A DNA stretch of 64,000 nucleotides from Actinoalloteichus_B caeruleus (GTDB taxonomy: Bacteria > Actinomycetota > Actinomycetes > Mycobacteriales > Pseudonocardiaceae), in assembly GCF_000718005.1 (NCBI RefSeq), contig NZ_JODV01000012.1. The stretch is one strand, 5' to 3'. A program made the position numbers and the translations under genes. A model generated the notes under the pieces. It did not search any database, was not told the origin of the DNA, and saw only the letters and a list, made by a program, of their open reading frames with translations. This document shows positions 26,484 to 35,424 of the stretch, piece by piece (the stretch's first letter is position 1; each line of letters opens with the position of its first letter).

Positions 26484-28394
26484 TCAGGCGCGGGCCTCCC
26501 GCCGACGGCGCTGCTCGTCCGGGTCCGGCACCGGGGCGGCGGCGAGCAGTGCCCTGGTGTACTCGTGGCTCGGCTCGGCCAGCACCGCTCCGGTCGGCCC
26601 GGACTCGACGATCTCGCCGCGCCGCATCACGGCGACGTGACTGGTCAGCATCTCCACGACCGCCAGGTCGTGGCTGATGAACAGGCAGGCGAAGCCCAAT
26701 CGCCGTTGCAGGTCGACGAAGAGCCGCAGCACGTTGGCCTGCACCGACACGTCCAGCGCACTGGTGGGCTCGTCGGCGATCAGCAGCTTGGGCTCCAGTG
26801 CCAGCGCCCGCGCGATGCTGACCCGCTGCCGCTGCCCGCCGGACAGTTCGTGCGGGTACCGGACGTGCATGTCGGCGCGCAGGGACACGCTCTCCAACAG
26901 CTCGGCCACCCGGTCCCGCAGCCCGGCCCCCCGGCTCACCCGGTGCATCCGCAGGGGTTCCGCGATGGACTCGCCGATCGTCATCCGAGGGTTCAGCGAC
27001 GAGGCGGGATCCTGGAACACGATGCTGAAGTCGCGGCGCAGCGGACGCAGCCGCCGCGCCGACAGGGCGGTGATGTCGTGCCCGGCGACCCGCACGGTGC
27101 CCGAGGTCGGCCGCTGCAGGCCGGCGGCGCACCGCCCGACCGTGGACTTGCCCGACCCCGACTCCCCGACGAGCCCGACCACCTCGCCGGCGCCCACGGT
27201 CACCGACACCTCGCGCACCGCCCGCACCTGGTGGTACTCGACGACCAGGTCCCGCAGTTCCAGTGCCGGCGGGACGTCCACCACGTCGGCGGTGGCGGCC
27301 CGCCCGCCGGCGCGGGGCGTGGTCACCACCGGACCTCCGCGCCGGGTCGGCGGGGTAGCCGCGTCCTCGAGGGCCACCTCGGGCTCGCCCGCGCCGGGCT
27401 CGGCCACCCCGGGCTCGGCCACCCCGGGCTCGGCCACCCCGGGCTCGACCACCTGGGGTGAGGGCTCCGTCCCACCGCTCGCCGGCTCCGGTGCGGCCGG
27501 GGAGGGCCGCTCCGCACCGGTGGCGGTGTCCGCGCCCGCCGCCCCCGGCCCGTCCGACCTCGGTCGCCCGAGGTGGGGGACGGCGGCGAGGAGGGTGGCG
27601 GTGTACTCGTGCCGTGGTGCGGTGAGGACCTGACGGACGTCACCCCGTTCGACGACCTGCCCGTCCCGCATCACCACCACCCGGTCGGCGATGTCGGCGA
27701 CGACGCCCATGTCGTGGGTGATCAGGACGATCGCGGTACCCAGCCGCCGGCACAGGTCACGCAGCAGGTCCAGGATCTCGGCCTGCACGGTGACGTCCAG
27801 GGCGGTGGTGGGTTCGTCGGCGACCAGCACCCTCGGGTCGCACGCCACCGCCATCGCGATCATGACCCGCTGCCGCTGCCCGCCGGACATCTGGTGGGGG
27901 TAGGAGTCGAGGCGACGGGCCGCCTCGGGGATGCCGACGAGTTCCAGGAGTTCCCTGGACCGTTCCCGGGCCGCCGCCCGCGACAGCCCACGGTGCTCGC
28001 GCAGCACCTCCCCCAACTGCCACCCCACGGTGAACACCGGGTTCAGCGAGGTCATCGGCTCCTGGAAGATCATGGCGATCTCGTTGCCCCGGAGAGCCCG
28101 CAACCGCCGCTCGGGCATCCCGACCAGCTCCTCGCCGGCGAGGGTCGCCGAACCCGTGACGGTGGCGCTCGGCGGGAGCAGCCCCAGCAGCGACATCGCG
28201 CTGACGCTCTTGCCGGAACCCGACTCCCCCACGACGGCGAGGACCTCACCGGGGCGGACGTCGAACCCGACACCCGTGGTGGCCCGCACGGGCCCGTCCT
28301 CGGTGCGGAAACCGACGGAGAGGTCGGTCAGCCGCAGCACCGGCTCCACCTCGGCCGCCTCCTCGTGGGCGGTTCCACTGGCTGTCGTGCTCAT
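26484..28394 (-). CDS. Oligopeptide ABC transporter, fused double ATPase (DppD-DppF type)
   Basis: A 636-residue fusion of the two ATPases that drive a peptide importer. The first half carries Walker A (GESGSGKSVSAMSLLG), signature MSGGQRQRVMIAMAVA and Walker B (VLVADEPTTALD). The second half, from about residue 375, carries GESGSGKSTVGRC, LSGGQRQRVSIARALA and LLIADEPTSALD. Each half ends with an oligopeptide-type C-terminal region. They are joined by a Pro/Glu/Ala-rich linker of about 90 residues that includes four tandem copies of a five-residue PGVAE-like unit. The ATG overlaps the upstream permease stop by four bases. It is the last gene of the gamma-glutamyltransferase/peptide operon. 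Confidence 0.92.
   Translation of the reverse strand: MSTTASGTAHEEAAEVEPVLRLTDLSVGFRTEDGPVRATTGVGFDVRPGEVLAVVGESGSGKSVSAMSLLGLLPPSATVTGSATLAGEELVGMPERRLRALRGNEIAMIFQEPMTSLNPVFTVGWQLGEVLREHRGLSRAAARERSRELLELVGIPEAARRLDSYPHQMSGGQRQRVMIAMAVACDPRVLVADEPTTALDVTVQAEILDLLRDLCRRLGTAIVLITHDMGVVADIADRVVVMRDGQVVERGDVRQVLTAPRHEYTATLLAAVPHLGRPRSDGPGAAGADTATGAERPSPAAPEPASGGTEPSPQVVEPGVAEPGVAEPGVAEPGAGEPEVALEDAATPPTRRGGPVVTTPRAGGRAATADVVDVPPALELRDLVVEYHQVRAVREVSVTVGAGEVVGLVGESGSGKSTVGRCAAGLQRPTSGTVRVAGHDITALSARRLRPLRRDFSIVFQDPASSLNPRMTIGESIAEPLRMHRVSRGAGLRDRVAELLESVSLRADMHVRYPHELSGGQRQRVSIARALALEPKLLIADEPTSALDVSVQANVLRLFVDLQRRLGFACLFISHDLAVVEMLTSHVAVMRRGEIVESGPTGAVLAEPSHEYTRALLAAAPVPDPDEQRRRREARA
27394..27453. 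repeat. Four tandem 15-bp repeats in the ATPase linker
   Basis: The 15-base unit CCGGGCTCGGCCACC occurs four times head to tail (27394-27408, 27409-27423, 27424-27438, 27439-27453). The last copy has one change. It is in frame and only alters the length of the inter-ATPase linker. Confidence 0.9.
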
Positions 28395-29284
28395 CGGCGG
28401 TGTCCCTTCGGATCCAGTGCGTCGCGCAACCCGTCGCCGAGCAGGTTGAACGCCAGCGTGGCCGCGACGATCACCAGGCCGGGGAACAGGGCGAGCCAGG
28501 GTGCCTGCGCGAAGAACGGCTGGGCGCTGGAGAGCATCACGCCCAGCGACGGTGTCGGCGGCTGGACACCCAGGCCCAGGAACGACAGCACGGCCTCGCC
28601 GAGGATCGCCGCCGGGATGCCCACCGTCACCTGGATGAGCAGGGCGTTGACCGAGTTGGGCAGGATGTGCCGGAACAGGATCACGCCGTCGTGGGCGCCG
28701 CCCGCGACAGCGGCGTCAATGTAGTTCTCGTTGGCCAGCCGCAACGTCTCCCCCCGCATCACCCGGATGATGTTGGGAACCTGCGACACCCCGATCGCGA
28801 TCGCCGCGTTCAGCAGCGAGGGCCCCAGGATCGCGGCCAGGCCGACCGCCAGCACCAGGAACGGGAAGGCCAACATCGTGTCGGTCAGCCGGGAGACCAC
28901 GGGATCGACGAAGCGGCGGTAGTAGCCGGCGGCCAGTCCGAGCGGAACCGCCACGACGACGGCGAGCAGGACCGCGAGGACCCCGACGAACAGGGAGGAC
29001 CGCAGTCCGAACAGGACGCGGGACAGCTGGTCCCGGCCGAACTCGTCGGTGCCCAACCAGGCCGCCGCCGACGGCTGCTCCCGGAGGCGGTCGAAGTCGA
29101 CCGCGGCCGGGTCGGCCGGTGCGAGCAGCGGAGCGAGGGCCGCGGCGAGCACCAGCAGGACCACCAGGACCAGGCCGACCATGCCGGCGGGGTTCCGGCG
29201 CAGCCTGCGCAGCGCACGGCGACGCTGGCTCCTGCCGGCTCCGGCGCCGGAGGTCGGGGTCCCGGCGTGGACGTCGGTCGTCAT
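28391..29284 (-). CDS. Oligopeptide ABC transporter permease (DppC type)
   Basis: A 297-residue inner-membrane permease. The start is ATG 29284 (MTTDVHAGTPTSGAGAG), which overlaps the upstream permease stop as ATGA; a longer open frame is antisense-like and rejected. It has an N-terminal cytoplasmic arginine-rich segment, a first helix (MVGLVLVVLLVLAAALAPLL), the DppC-type periplasmic GTDEFGRDQLSRVLFG motif near residue 80, and the EAA loop around AAVAGGAHDGVILFRHILPN. The final LNLLGDGLRDALDPKGHRR is typical of this family. It pairs with the DppB-type permease upstream. Confidence 0.93.
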   Translation of the reverse strand: MTTDVHAGTPTSGAGAGRSQRRRALRRLRRNPAGMVGLVLVVLLVLAAALAPLLAPADPAAVDFDRLREQPSAAAWLGTDEFGRDQLSRVLFGLRSSLFVGVLAVLLAVVVAVPLGLAAGYYRRFVDPVVSRLTDTMLAFPFLVLAVGLAAILGPSLLNAAIAIGVSQVPNIIRVMRGETLRLANENYIDAAVAGGAHDGVILFRHILPNSVNALLIQVTVGIPAAILGEAVLSFLGLGVQPPTPSLGVMLSSAQPFFAQAPWLALFPGLVIVAATLAFNLLGDGLRDALDPKGHRR

Positions 29285-30234
29285 CGTGCGCCTCCCTGCA
29301 CCCGGATCCGCGGGTCGACCACCGAATACAGCAGGTCGACGACGAGGTTCACCAGGATGTATCCGACGGCGGTGACCATCACGGTCGCCTGGATCACCGG
29401 GAAGTCCCGGGTGAAGACGGACTCGACCATGAGCCGCCCGAAGCCGGGCAACACGAAGATCTGCTCGGTCACCACTGTTCCCGAGATCAGCGCGCCGAGT
29501 TGCAGGCCGAGGATCGTGAGCACGGTGATCAGGCTGTTCCGCAGCGCGTGGGCCACCACGCGGCGCGGGGTCATGCCCTTGGCCCGCGCGGTGCGGACGT
29601 AGTCCGAACTCAACGCCTCGATCATCGACGACCTGGTCTGCCGGAGGATGATCGCCGCGAGCCCGGTGCCGAGGACGATCGCGGGCATCACCATGCTGGC
29701 GAGGTTGCCGGCCGGGGACTCGAAGAACGGCACGTACCCGGAGGCCGGCAGCCACCCGAGTGCCACGGCGAAGACGAGGATTCCCATCAGACCCAACCAG
29801 AAGTTGGGCACCGAGAGCCCCAGCAGCGCGACCCCGTTGGCGAGCCAGTCGGTGGGCCGGCCCTGCCGCACGGCGGCGGCCACTCCGGCGAGCACCCCCA
29901 CGAGCGCGGCGACGAGCAGGCTCAGCGCGGCCAGTTCGAGGGTCGCCGGCAGCCGGGTGAGGATGGTTTCCGACACCGGCATGCCGGTCCGGATCGACTC
30001 ACCGAAGTCCCACCGCAGCATCTGGCCGATCCAGGTGAGGTACTGCAGCGGCCAGGCCCGGTCGAAACCGTACTGCTCGTTGATGGCGGCCACGGTCTCC
30101 GGGGAGGGGTCGTCACCGGCCAGGAGCAGGGCCGGGTCACCCGGCATCGCCCGGACTCCGGCGAAGATCACCACGGAGACCAGGAACAGCGTCACCAGGG
30201 ACTGGAGCAGCCGGTTCAGCAGGTAGCGTCCCAT
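29281..30234 (-). CDS. Oligopeptide ABC transporter permease (DppB type)
   Basis: A 317-residue permease. I chose ATG 30234 (MGRYLLNRLLQSLVTLFLVS) over the GTG at 30246 because GAGGGG lies five bases before the ATG and the GTG lies inside that ribosome site. The family N-terminus MxRYLLxRLLQ is present. The region VRAMPGDPALLLAGDD and the EAA loop near RTARAKGMTPRRVVAHALRN mark it as DppB/OppB. It begins one base after the binding-protein stop and ends with a four-base overlap into the second permease, so the operon is tightly packed. Confidence 0.93.
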   Translation of the reverse strand: MGRYLLNRLLQSLVTLFLVSVVIFAGVRAMPGDPALLLAGDDPSPETVAAINEQYGFDRAWPLQYLTWIGQMLRWDFGESIRTGMPVSETILTRLPATLELAALSLLVAALVGVLAGVAAAVRQGRPTDWLANGVALLGLSVPNFWLGLMGILVFAVALGWLPASGYVPFFESPAGNLASMVMPAIVLGTGLAAIILRQTRSSMIEALSSDYVRTARAKGMTPRRVVAHALRNSLITVLTILGLQLGALISGTVVTEQIFVLPGFGRLMVESVFTRDFPVIQATVMVTAVGYILVNLVVDLLYSVVDPRIRVQGGAR

Positions 30235-30235
30235 G

Positions 30236-31882
30236 TCACCCCTCACCGCCCTCGGCGACGAAACCGGCCTCCCGGAAACGCATCAACCCGTCCGGGTACA
30301 CGCGGACACCGGCGAGGTCGGTGCTGTGCGCGGCGTAGAGCCGTTCCCGGTACAGGTAGATGATGTTGTTGAAGTCGCGCAGCCGAGGCACGAGTTCGGA
30401 GTACAGGTCCCGACGCCGCTCCGGATCGGTCTCCTCGGCGGCCTCGCGGATCAGCTCGTCGGTCTCCGGCGTGAAGTGGCCGCTGTAGTTGTTCGCGCCG
30501 CTGCGCACGTGGAACGACCCGATGTTGCCGTCGGGGTCGGGTCGACCGGACCAGCCGGAGATGTAGGTCTGGAAGTTCCCGGACTGGGCTTCGGCGATGC
30601 TGGCGGCGAACTCGGTGGGGCGGAGCCGGACCTGGAACCCGGCCTCGGCGGCCATCGCCTGGATGACCTGCCCGAGCCGCAGGGTGAGCGGTTCGTTGCT
30701 GATCATCAGTTCGACGGGGACGGGGGTCTGGACCCCCGCCTCGGCGAGCAGTTCCCTGGCCCGGTCCGGGTCGTGCTCCGGGCAGGCCTGCGTCTCCTCC
30801 GTGGCGAACTCGCTGGAGGGCGGGATGGGTCCGCAGGCGGGTTGGTGGAGCCCGCTGAACACGACCTCGTTGATGGTGTCGCGGTCCAACGACAGCGCCA
30901 GCGCCTGCCTCACCCTGGGGTCCTCGGCGAGCGGGCCCTCGACCTGGCCGGGTTCGGCGGTGTTGCCGTCGGTGTTCATCACGTTCACGCTCATGCCCAT
31001 GTACTGGATGGAGGGCTGGTTGAGCAGTGTGAGGCCGTCCTCGTTGGACACCGCGGGCAGGTCGTCCGGGGAGACCTTCCACATCGCGTCGAGCTGGCCG
31101 GACCGCAGGTTCGCCAACCTGATGGTCGGGTCCGGGATGGGCCGGTAGACGATCCGGTCGAGGTTGACCAGGTCGGCGTCGTAGTAGTGCTCGCTGCGCT
31201 CCACGACGATCCGGTCCTGCGCCACCCGTTCGACGAAGTGGAAGGGTCCGACGCAGACGGGGGCCTGCCCGAAGTCCTCGCCGAGTTCGTCGAGGGCGGT
31301 CGGGGACAGGATCATGCCGGCGCGGTCGGCGAGCATCGAGGTGAGGGGCGCGTAGGGCCGGTGGAGCCGCAGCCGGACGGTGTCGGCGTCGACGACCTCG
31401 ACGGAGCGGACGCTCTCCAGCTCGGTGGCCCGGCGGGACGCGGGCATCTCCCGGTGCCGGTCCAGGCTCCGCTTCACCGCGTGGGCGTCGAGTGCGGTGC
31501 CGTCGTTGAACAGCAGGTCGCGCCGCAGCGGGATGGTGACGTCGAGCCCGTCGTCGGAGATCTCGGGCAGGTCGGCCGCCAGTTGCGGGACGATCTCCAG
31601 GTTCTCCCCGACATCGTAGAGCTTCTCGCAAACGCTCGTGTAGACCTGGCGACCGACGAGGGTGCTGGACAACGTGGGGTCGAGTGCGTCGGGGTCGGCG
31701 TCGAGCGCCACCGAGATCTCCCCGCCCTTCCGGACGGGCAGGTCGACTCCGCTGCGCTCCTCGTTGACGACCGTCTGCGGCTCGACCAGCGGAGCGCAGC
31801 CGCCGAGCACGAGTCCGGCCGTGGTGACGACCCCCAGGGTCCGCCATCGGCCGGGACGCCCGTTCGGGCTTGACCAGGGCAC
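30236..31882 (-). CDS. Peptide ABC transporter substrate-binding lipoprotein (family 5)
   Basis: A 548-residue exported binding protein. The N-terminus is a lipoprotein signal with lipobox LVLGGC (Cys29), so it is anchored on the outer face of the membrane. The SBP family 5 body includes the start signature RKGGEISVALDADPDALDP and LNQPSIQYMGMSVNVMN. It uses GTG 31882 with GAGGGG upstream. It lies 97 bases after the gamma-glutamyltransferase gene on the same strand. That suggests it binds peptides or gamma-glutamyl compounds such as glutathione-like thiols, but specificity is inference from the neighbour. Confidence 0.92.
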   Translation of the reverse strand: MPWSSPNGRPGRWRTLGVVTTAGLVLGGCAPLVEPQTVVNEERSGVDLPVRKGGEISVALDADPDALDPTLSSTLVGRQVYTSVCEKLYDVGENLEIVPQLAADLPEISDDGLDVTIPLRRDLLFNDGTALDAHAVKRSLDRHREMPASRRATELESVRSVEVVDADTVRLRLHRPYAPLTSMLADRAGMILSPTALDELGEDFGQAPVCVGPFHFVERVAQDRIVVERSEHYYDADLVNLDRIVYRPIPDPTIRLANLRSGQLDAMWKVSPDDLPAVSNEDGLTLLNQPSIQYMGMSVNVMNTDGNTAEPGQVEGPLAEDPRVRQALALSLDRDTINEVVFSGLHQPACGPIPPSSEFATEETQACPEHDPDRARELLAEAGVQTPVPVELMISNEPLTLRLGQVIQAMAAEAGFQVRLRPTEFAASIAEAQSGNFQTYISGWSGRPDPDGNIGSFHVRSGANNYSGHFTPETDELIREAAEETDPERRRDLYSELVPRLRDFNNIIYLYRERLYAAHSTDLAGVRVYPDGLMRFREAGFVAEGGEG

Positions 31883-31979
31883 GCGCCCCTCACCTCACTT
31901 TCCGTTCCGTCGTTCGGCCCGTACCACCGGGGCGCCGGGGGCCACGGGCCGAACGTCCTGTCTGCCTGTTCTCCGGCGG

Positions 31980-33776
31980 TCAGCGCCCCACCGCGTAGCC
32001 CTGCATCCCCCGGGGGTTGCCACCGGCGAGCAGCACGCCGGTCTCCGGGTCCCGGGCCACGGCGCACAGCCGGCCCTCGGACCAGGGGCCGCCGACGGTG
32101 ACGTCGTGGCCCCGTCGGCGGAGCTCGGCGATGGCCGCCTCACCGAGGCGGGACTCGACGGTGACGCTGCCGGGCCGCATCCCCCGGGGGTAGAAGGAGC
32201 TGGGGAAGCTGTCGGTGTGCCAGTTCGGGGCGTCGATGGCGCCCTGCAGGTCCAGCCCGCCCCGCACCGGCCGCCGCAGCGCGACGGCGAGGAAGAAGTG
32301 CAGGCTCCACTGGTCCTGCTGGTCGCCACCCGGCGTGCCGAAGGCCATGACCGGCACGTCGTCCCGCAGCGCGAGGGAGGGGGTGAGGGTGGTGCGGGGG
32401 CGCCGCCCGGGGGTCAGGGAATTGGGCAGCCCGGGTTCGAGCCACGCCATCTGGAGCCGGGTCCCGAGTGGGAACCCGAGGCTGGGGACGACCGGGTTGG
32501 ACTGGAGCCAGCCGCCGCTCGGCGTCGCGGCGACCATGTTGCCCCACCGGTCGACGACGTCGAGGTGGCAGGTGTCGCCCCTGGTGACGCCGGTGTCGGC
32601 GACGGTGGGTTCCCCCACGCCCGCTCCGGCGTCGCCGGCGGCGACGTCGGGCACCCCGGCGGCGACCTTGCGCACGTGTTCGCCGAGGACCGGCCGTCGG
32701 CCGCCCGGGCTGCCGGGCCGCAGCTCGAACGAGGCGGTCTCCCCGACGAGGGCGCGGCGTTCGGCGTTGTACCCGGGCGAGAGGAGCTCGGCCAGGGGCA
32801 CCTCCGCGGCATCCCCGTACCAGGCCTCGCGGTCGGCCATCGCGAGTTTGGTGCCCTCGACGAGCACGTGGTGGTAGTCGGGACCGTCATAGGTGAGGTC
32901 CTCGGGCAGCAGTGCCAGCTGCTGGAGGAAGGCGGGGCCCTGGCTCCAGGGACCGGCCTTGCACACGGTCCACCCGTTCCACTCGTGGGCGACGGGGTCC
33001 TCGTAGCCGACCTCGAAGGCGGCGAGGTCGGAGCCGGTCAGCGTCCCGCCGTGCCGTTCTCCGGAGCTGTCCATGGTGGGGGTGGCGGCCTGTTCGGCCA
33101 GCGCCTCGGCGATGAAGCCCTCCCGCCACACGCGGCGCGCCGCCTCGATCTGGGTTTCCCGCCCGGTGCCCGCCGCCTCCGATTCGGCCACCAGACGCCG
33201 CCAGGTCGACGCGAGGGCGGGGTTGCGCAGCAGTTCCCCGGGGCGGGGCGACCGTCCGCCCCGCAGGTAGACCTCCGCGGACGTCGTCCACTCGGTCTCG
33301 AAGAGCTCGCGGACCGTCTCGACGGTGGCGCCCACCCGGTCGACCGCGGGGTGGCCGTGCTCGGCGTAGCCGATCGCGTACTTCAGGACGTCGGCGAGGC
33401 TTCGGGTGCCGTGGTCCCGCAGCAGCACCATCCAGGCGTCGAAGGCGGCGGGCACGGCGGCCGCCAGGGGGCCCGTTCCCGGCACCAGGTCCAGCCCGAG
33501 GGACGTGTAGTGCTCGATGGTCGCGCCCTGGGGAGCGGGGCCCTGACCGGCGAGGACCTGGGGGCGCCCTCCGGCGGGCGCGAGGATGATCGGCACCTCA
33601 CCCGCGGGGCCGTTGAGGTGTGGTTCGACGACGTGGAGCACGAAACCCGCCGCCACGGCGGCGTCGAAGGCGTTGCCGCCGTCCTCGAGCACGGCCATCG
33701 CGGAGGCCGAGGCGAGCCAGTGGGTCGAGGACACCATGCCGTGCGTGCCCTGCAGCGTCGGTCTCGTCGTGAACAC
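31980..33776 (-). CDS. Gamma-glutamyltransferase family protein
   Basis: This is an Ntn-hydrolase family enzyme expected to cleave or transfer gamma-glutamyl groups. The start is GTG 33776 (VFTTRPTLQGTHGMVSSTHW) with AAGGAG upstream, giving 598 residues. The open frame reaches 34208 but those codons are Arg/Pro-rich and non-coding. The large subunit has the conserved MVSSTHWLASASAMAVLEDGG start and FDAAVAAGFVLHVVEPH. The likely self-processing nucleophile is the threonine in RGDTCHLDVVDRWGN near residue 400, followed by TPSGGWLQSNP and the FGTPGGDQQDQW motif. No signal peptide is visible, so it may act in the cytoplasm on imported peptides. It heads the peptide-transporter operon. Confidence 0.88.
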   Translation of the reverse strand: MFTTRPTLQGTHGMVSSTHWLASASAMAVLEDGGNAFDAAVAAGFVLHVVEPHLNGPAGEVPIILAPAGGRPQVLAGQGPAPQGATIEHYTSLGLDLVPGTGPLAAAVPAAFDAWMVLLRDHGTRSLADVLKYAIGYAEHGHPAVDRVGATVETVRELFETEWTTSAEVYLRGGRSPRPGELLRNPALASTWRRLVAESEAAGTGRETQIEAARRVWREGFIAEALAEQAATPTMDSSGERHGGTLTGSDLAAFEVGYEDPVAHEWNGWTVCKAGPWSQGPAFLQQLALLPEDLTYDGPDYHHVLVEGTKLAMADREAWYGDAAEVPLAELLSPGYNAERRALVGETASFELRPGSPGGRRPVLGEHVRKVAAGVPDVAAGDAGAGVGEPTVADTGVTRGDTCHLDVVDRWGNMVAATPSGGWLQSNPVVPSLGFPLGTRLQMAWLEPGLPNSLTPGRRPRTTLTPSLALRDDVPVMAFGTPGGDQQDQWSLHFFLAVALRRPVRGGLDLQGAIDAPNWHTDSFPSSFYPRGMRPGSVTVESRLGEAAIAELRRRGHDVTVGGPWSEGRLCAVARDPETGVLLAGGNPRGMQGYAVGR

Positions 33777-34313
33777 CTGGTCGGCTCCTTCGTGGTGCGG
33801 GGGTGGGGGACGGCTGGTCCACCGGGTCGCGCGAACCCGTCCGGTCGGGGGCGGGGTCCGCGTCGTCGAGCATCGCCGGAACACCCCCGCCAAGAACAGG
33901 GGTGGGTTCGGGTGCCGCGGACGCCGGCGCCGGTGCCCGTCGGGTCGCGACGGCGTTGGTGCGCTGACGGCTCGGGTGGGGTGGCACCCGTCAGACGCCG
34001 TCGTCCGCCGTGTCGGACACCGTTCGCCTCCGGGTGGGCGGCGGGCGCGCCGTCCGGTCGGCGTCGCGGGCCACCGGAACCGTGCGCGGGGTCTCCGATC
34101 ACGTGTTCCCACATCCCGTAGCGGACTCGACACCGACTGGATTGGTACATTGGTAGGACCAGTTGGCGAGCGAGCGTACTCCACTTCGGGGCGGTTCCGA
34201 AGAGCCAACAGCAGACGGATTACCGACCTGTCAGCGCTCTGTTACGGCGAGGTTGCGCCGCGCCGGGGGACGGTAGCGTCCGGCGCACCGGTCAACTCTG
34301 GGGGAGCGTGAGG
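33777..34313. other. Divergent promoter region between the GGT operon and its GntR neighbour
   Basis: This 537-base region separates two divergent genes. It contains the FadR-like operator at 34151-34161 and ribosome sites at both ends. The hexamer TACATT at 34146-34151 could be a rightward -10 box overlapping the operator. No gene was recognised. Confidence 0.5.
34151..34161. promoter_or_regulatory. FadR-subfamily operator-like site TGGT-AGG-ACCA
   Basis: TGGTAGGACCA is a perfect TGGT/ACCA palindrome with a three-base centre, matching the TNGT-N3-ACNA pattern of FadR-subfamily GntR repressors. It lies in the divergent region, 153 bases before the FCD-type GntR gene and about 375 bases before the gamma-glutamyltransferase gene. 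It is the obvious candidate site for autoregulation and control of the operon. Confidence 0.6.
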
Positions 34314-35039
34314 ATGGACTGGCACCGCCTGCGGCGCCCGAGCCTGTCGAGGCCGGACACCCTGGCCATCGACATCGAACGCCTGATCCTGACCGGAAGC
34401 CTCCGGCCGGGTGACCGGGTGCCGGCGGAGCGCGAACTGGCCGAGGCCCTGGGGGTGTCCCGGGGCTCGGTCCGCGAGGCGCTGCGGGACCTGGCCTCGC
34501 GGGGTCTGGTCGCGCGCCGGCCCGGTTCCGGCACCGTGGTCCTCGACCCGACGGCGAGCCGCTTCGGGGAGCTGCTGGCCTCCGGGCTTGACGCCGAGCG
34601 GATCGAACTGCTCCAGGTCATGGAGGTGCGGGCGTGCGTGGAGCCGCCGGTGGCGGCGCGGGCGGCGCTGCGGGCCACTCCGGCGAACGTGGCCCAGCTC
34701 GCGGGGCTGGTGGACGAGATGACGCGGGACCCCACGCCGACCGGGTTCGCCGATCTCGACCGCACCTTCCACCGGGCGATCGCCCAGTACACACACAACC
34801 CGCTGCTGGTGCGGCTGCTGGACCGCGTGCACGAGATCACCGAGGCCAGCAGGGACGAGGCCCTCGTGTCGGCGGCGCGGCGCCGGTCCTCCATCGAGGA
34901 GCACCGGGAGATCCTGCGGGCGATCGAACGGCACGACCCGGAGGGGGCGAGTGCCGCCACCGCCGCCCACATCGACTCGGTGCTGCGGCGGATCACCGCC
35001 ACCTCGGAGGACGCGGGCCCGGTTCCGTCCGGGTCCTGA
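34314..35039 (+). CDS. GntR transcriptional regulator, FadR subfamily (FCD domain)
   Basis: A 241-residue repressor-type regulator. The winged helix (residues about 15-70) has GDRVPAERELAEALGVSRGS and LRDLASRGLVARRPGSGTVV. The C-terminal FCD domain has DLDRTFHRAIAQY, EEHREILRAI and AATAAHIDSVL, giving the Asp and His metal ligands. The start could be GTG 34308, but ATG 34314 has better spacing from the GGGGGAG ribosome site. It is divergent from the gamma-glutamyltransferase/peptide operon, and the intervening operator-like palindrome fits its class. The effector is probably a carboxylic acid such as an amino acid, which is general for FCD proteins. Confidence 0.92.
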   Translation: MDWHRLRRPSLSRPDTLAIDIERLILTGSLRPGDRVPAERELAEALGVSRGSVREALRDLASRGLVARRPGSGTVVLDPTASRFGELLASGLDAERIELLQVMEVRACVEPPVAARAALRATPANVAQLAGLVDEMTRDPTPTGFADLDRTFHRAIAQYTHNPLLVRLLDRVHEITEASRDEALVSAARRRSSIEEHREILRAIERHDPEGASAATAAHIDSVLRRITATSEDAGPVPSGS

Positions 35040-35424
35040 CCCGACCGGGGAGGTCGCGTCGGGGTGCCCGTTGGGCCGCTCGCCGACCCGGCCCACGAGC
35101 CGGGGAGGCATCCCCACTCGCCCCGGGCTGGTCCGGTCCGGGGAACGGGTGCGCTGGCGGTCGACCCTCCGCCGCGAGACGAGGGCCGGGTTCGGGCAGT
35201 GGTCGCTTCTCCGTGATCCTGGTGGGGCGTGGTGCGCGAGGACACACGGGGTTGATTTCACTAGACACTGAAGAGACAGGGATTATCGACCATTCGGGGG
35301 CGCGGTCGGCATTCGAGGTCACGCGCGGGACGTCCGGCCGGCCACCCGGTGGAACGCCGGATGCGGGCCGGGAACCCGCTCCCGGCGGTGTCCCCCGACT
35401 GGCGGCACCGGCCCCCGGATCCGG
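35040..35424. other. Intergenic region between convergent genes
   Basis: The 385 bases between the convergent GntR regulator and hydrolase genes contain no gene I can support. A short AT-rich patch (about 35250-35290) stands out but gives no clear promoter or hairpin. Confidence 0.5.

Noticed and set aside
33777..34208. 144-codon N-terminal extension of the gamma-glutamyltransferase
   Set aside because: Arg/Pro-rich, no family similarity, and the operator-like site lies within it; AAGGAG precedes the chosen GTG.
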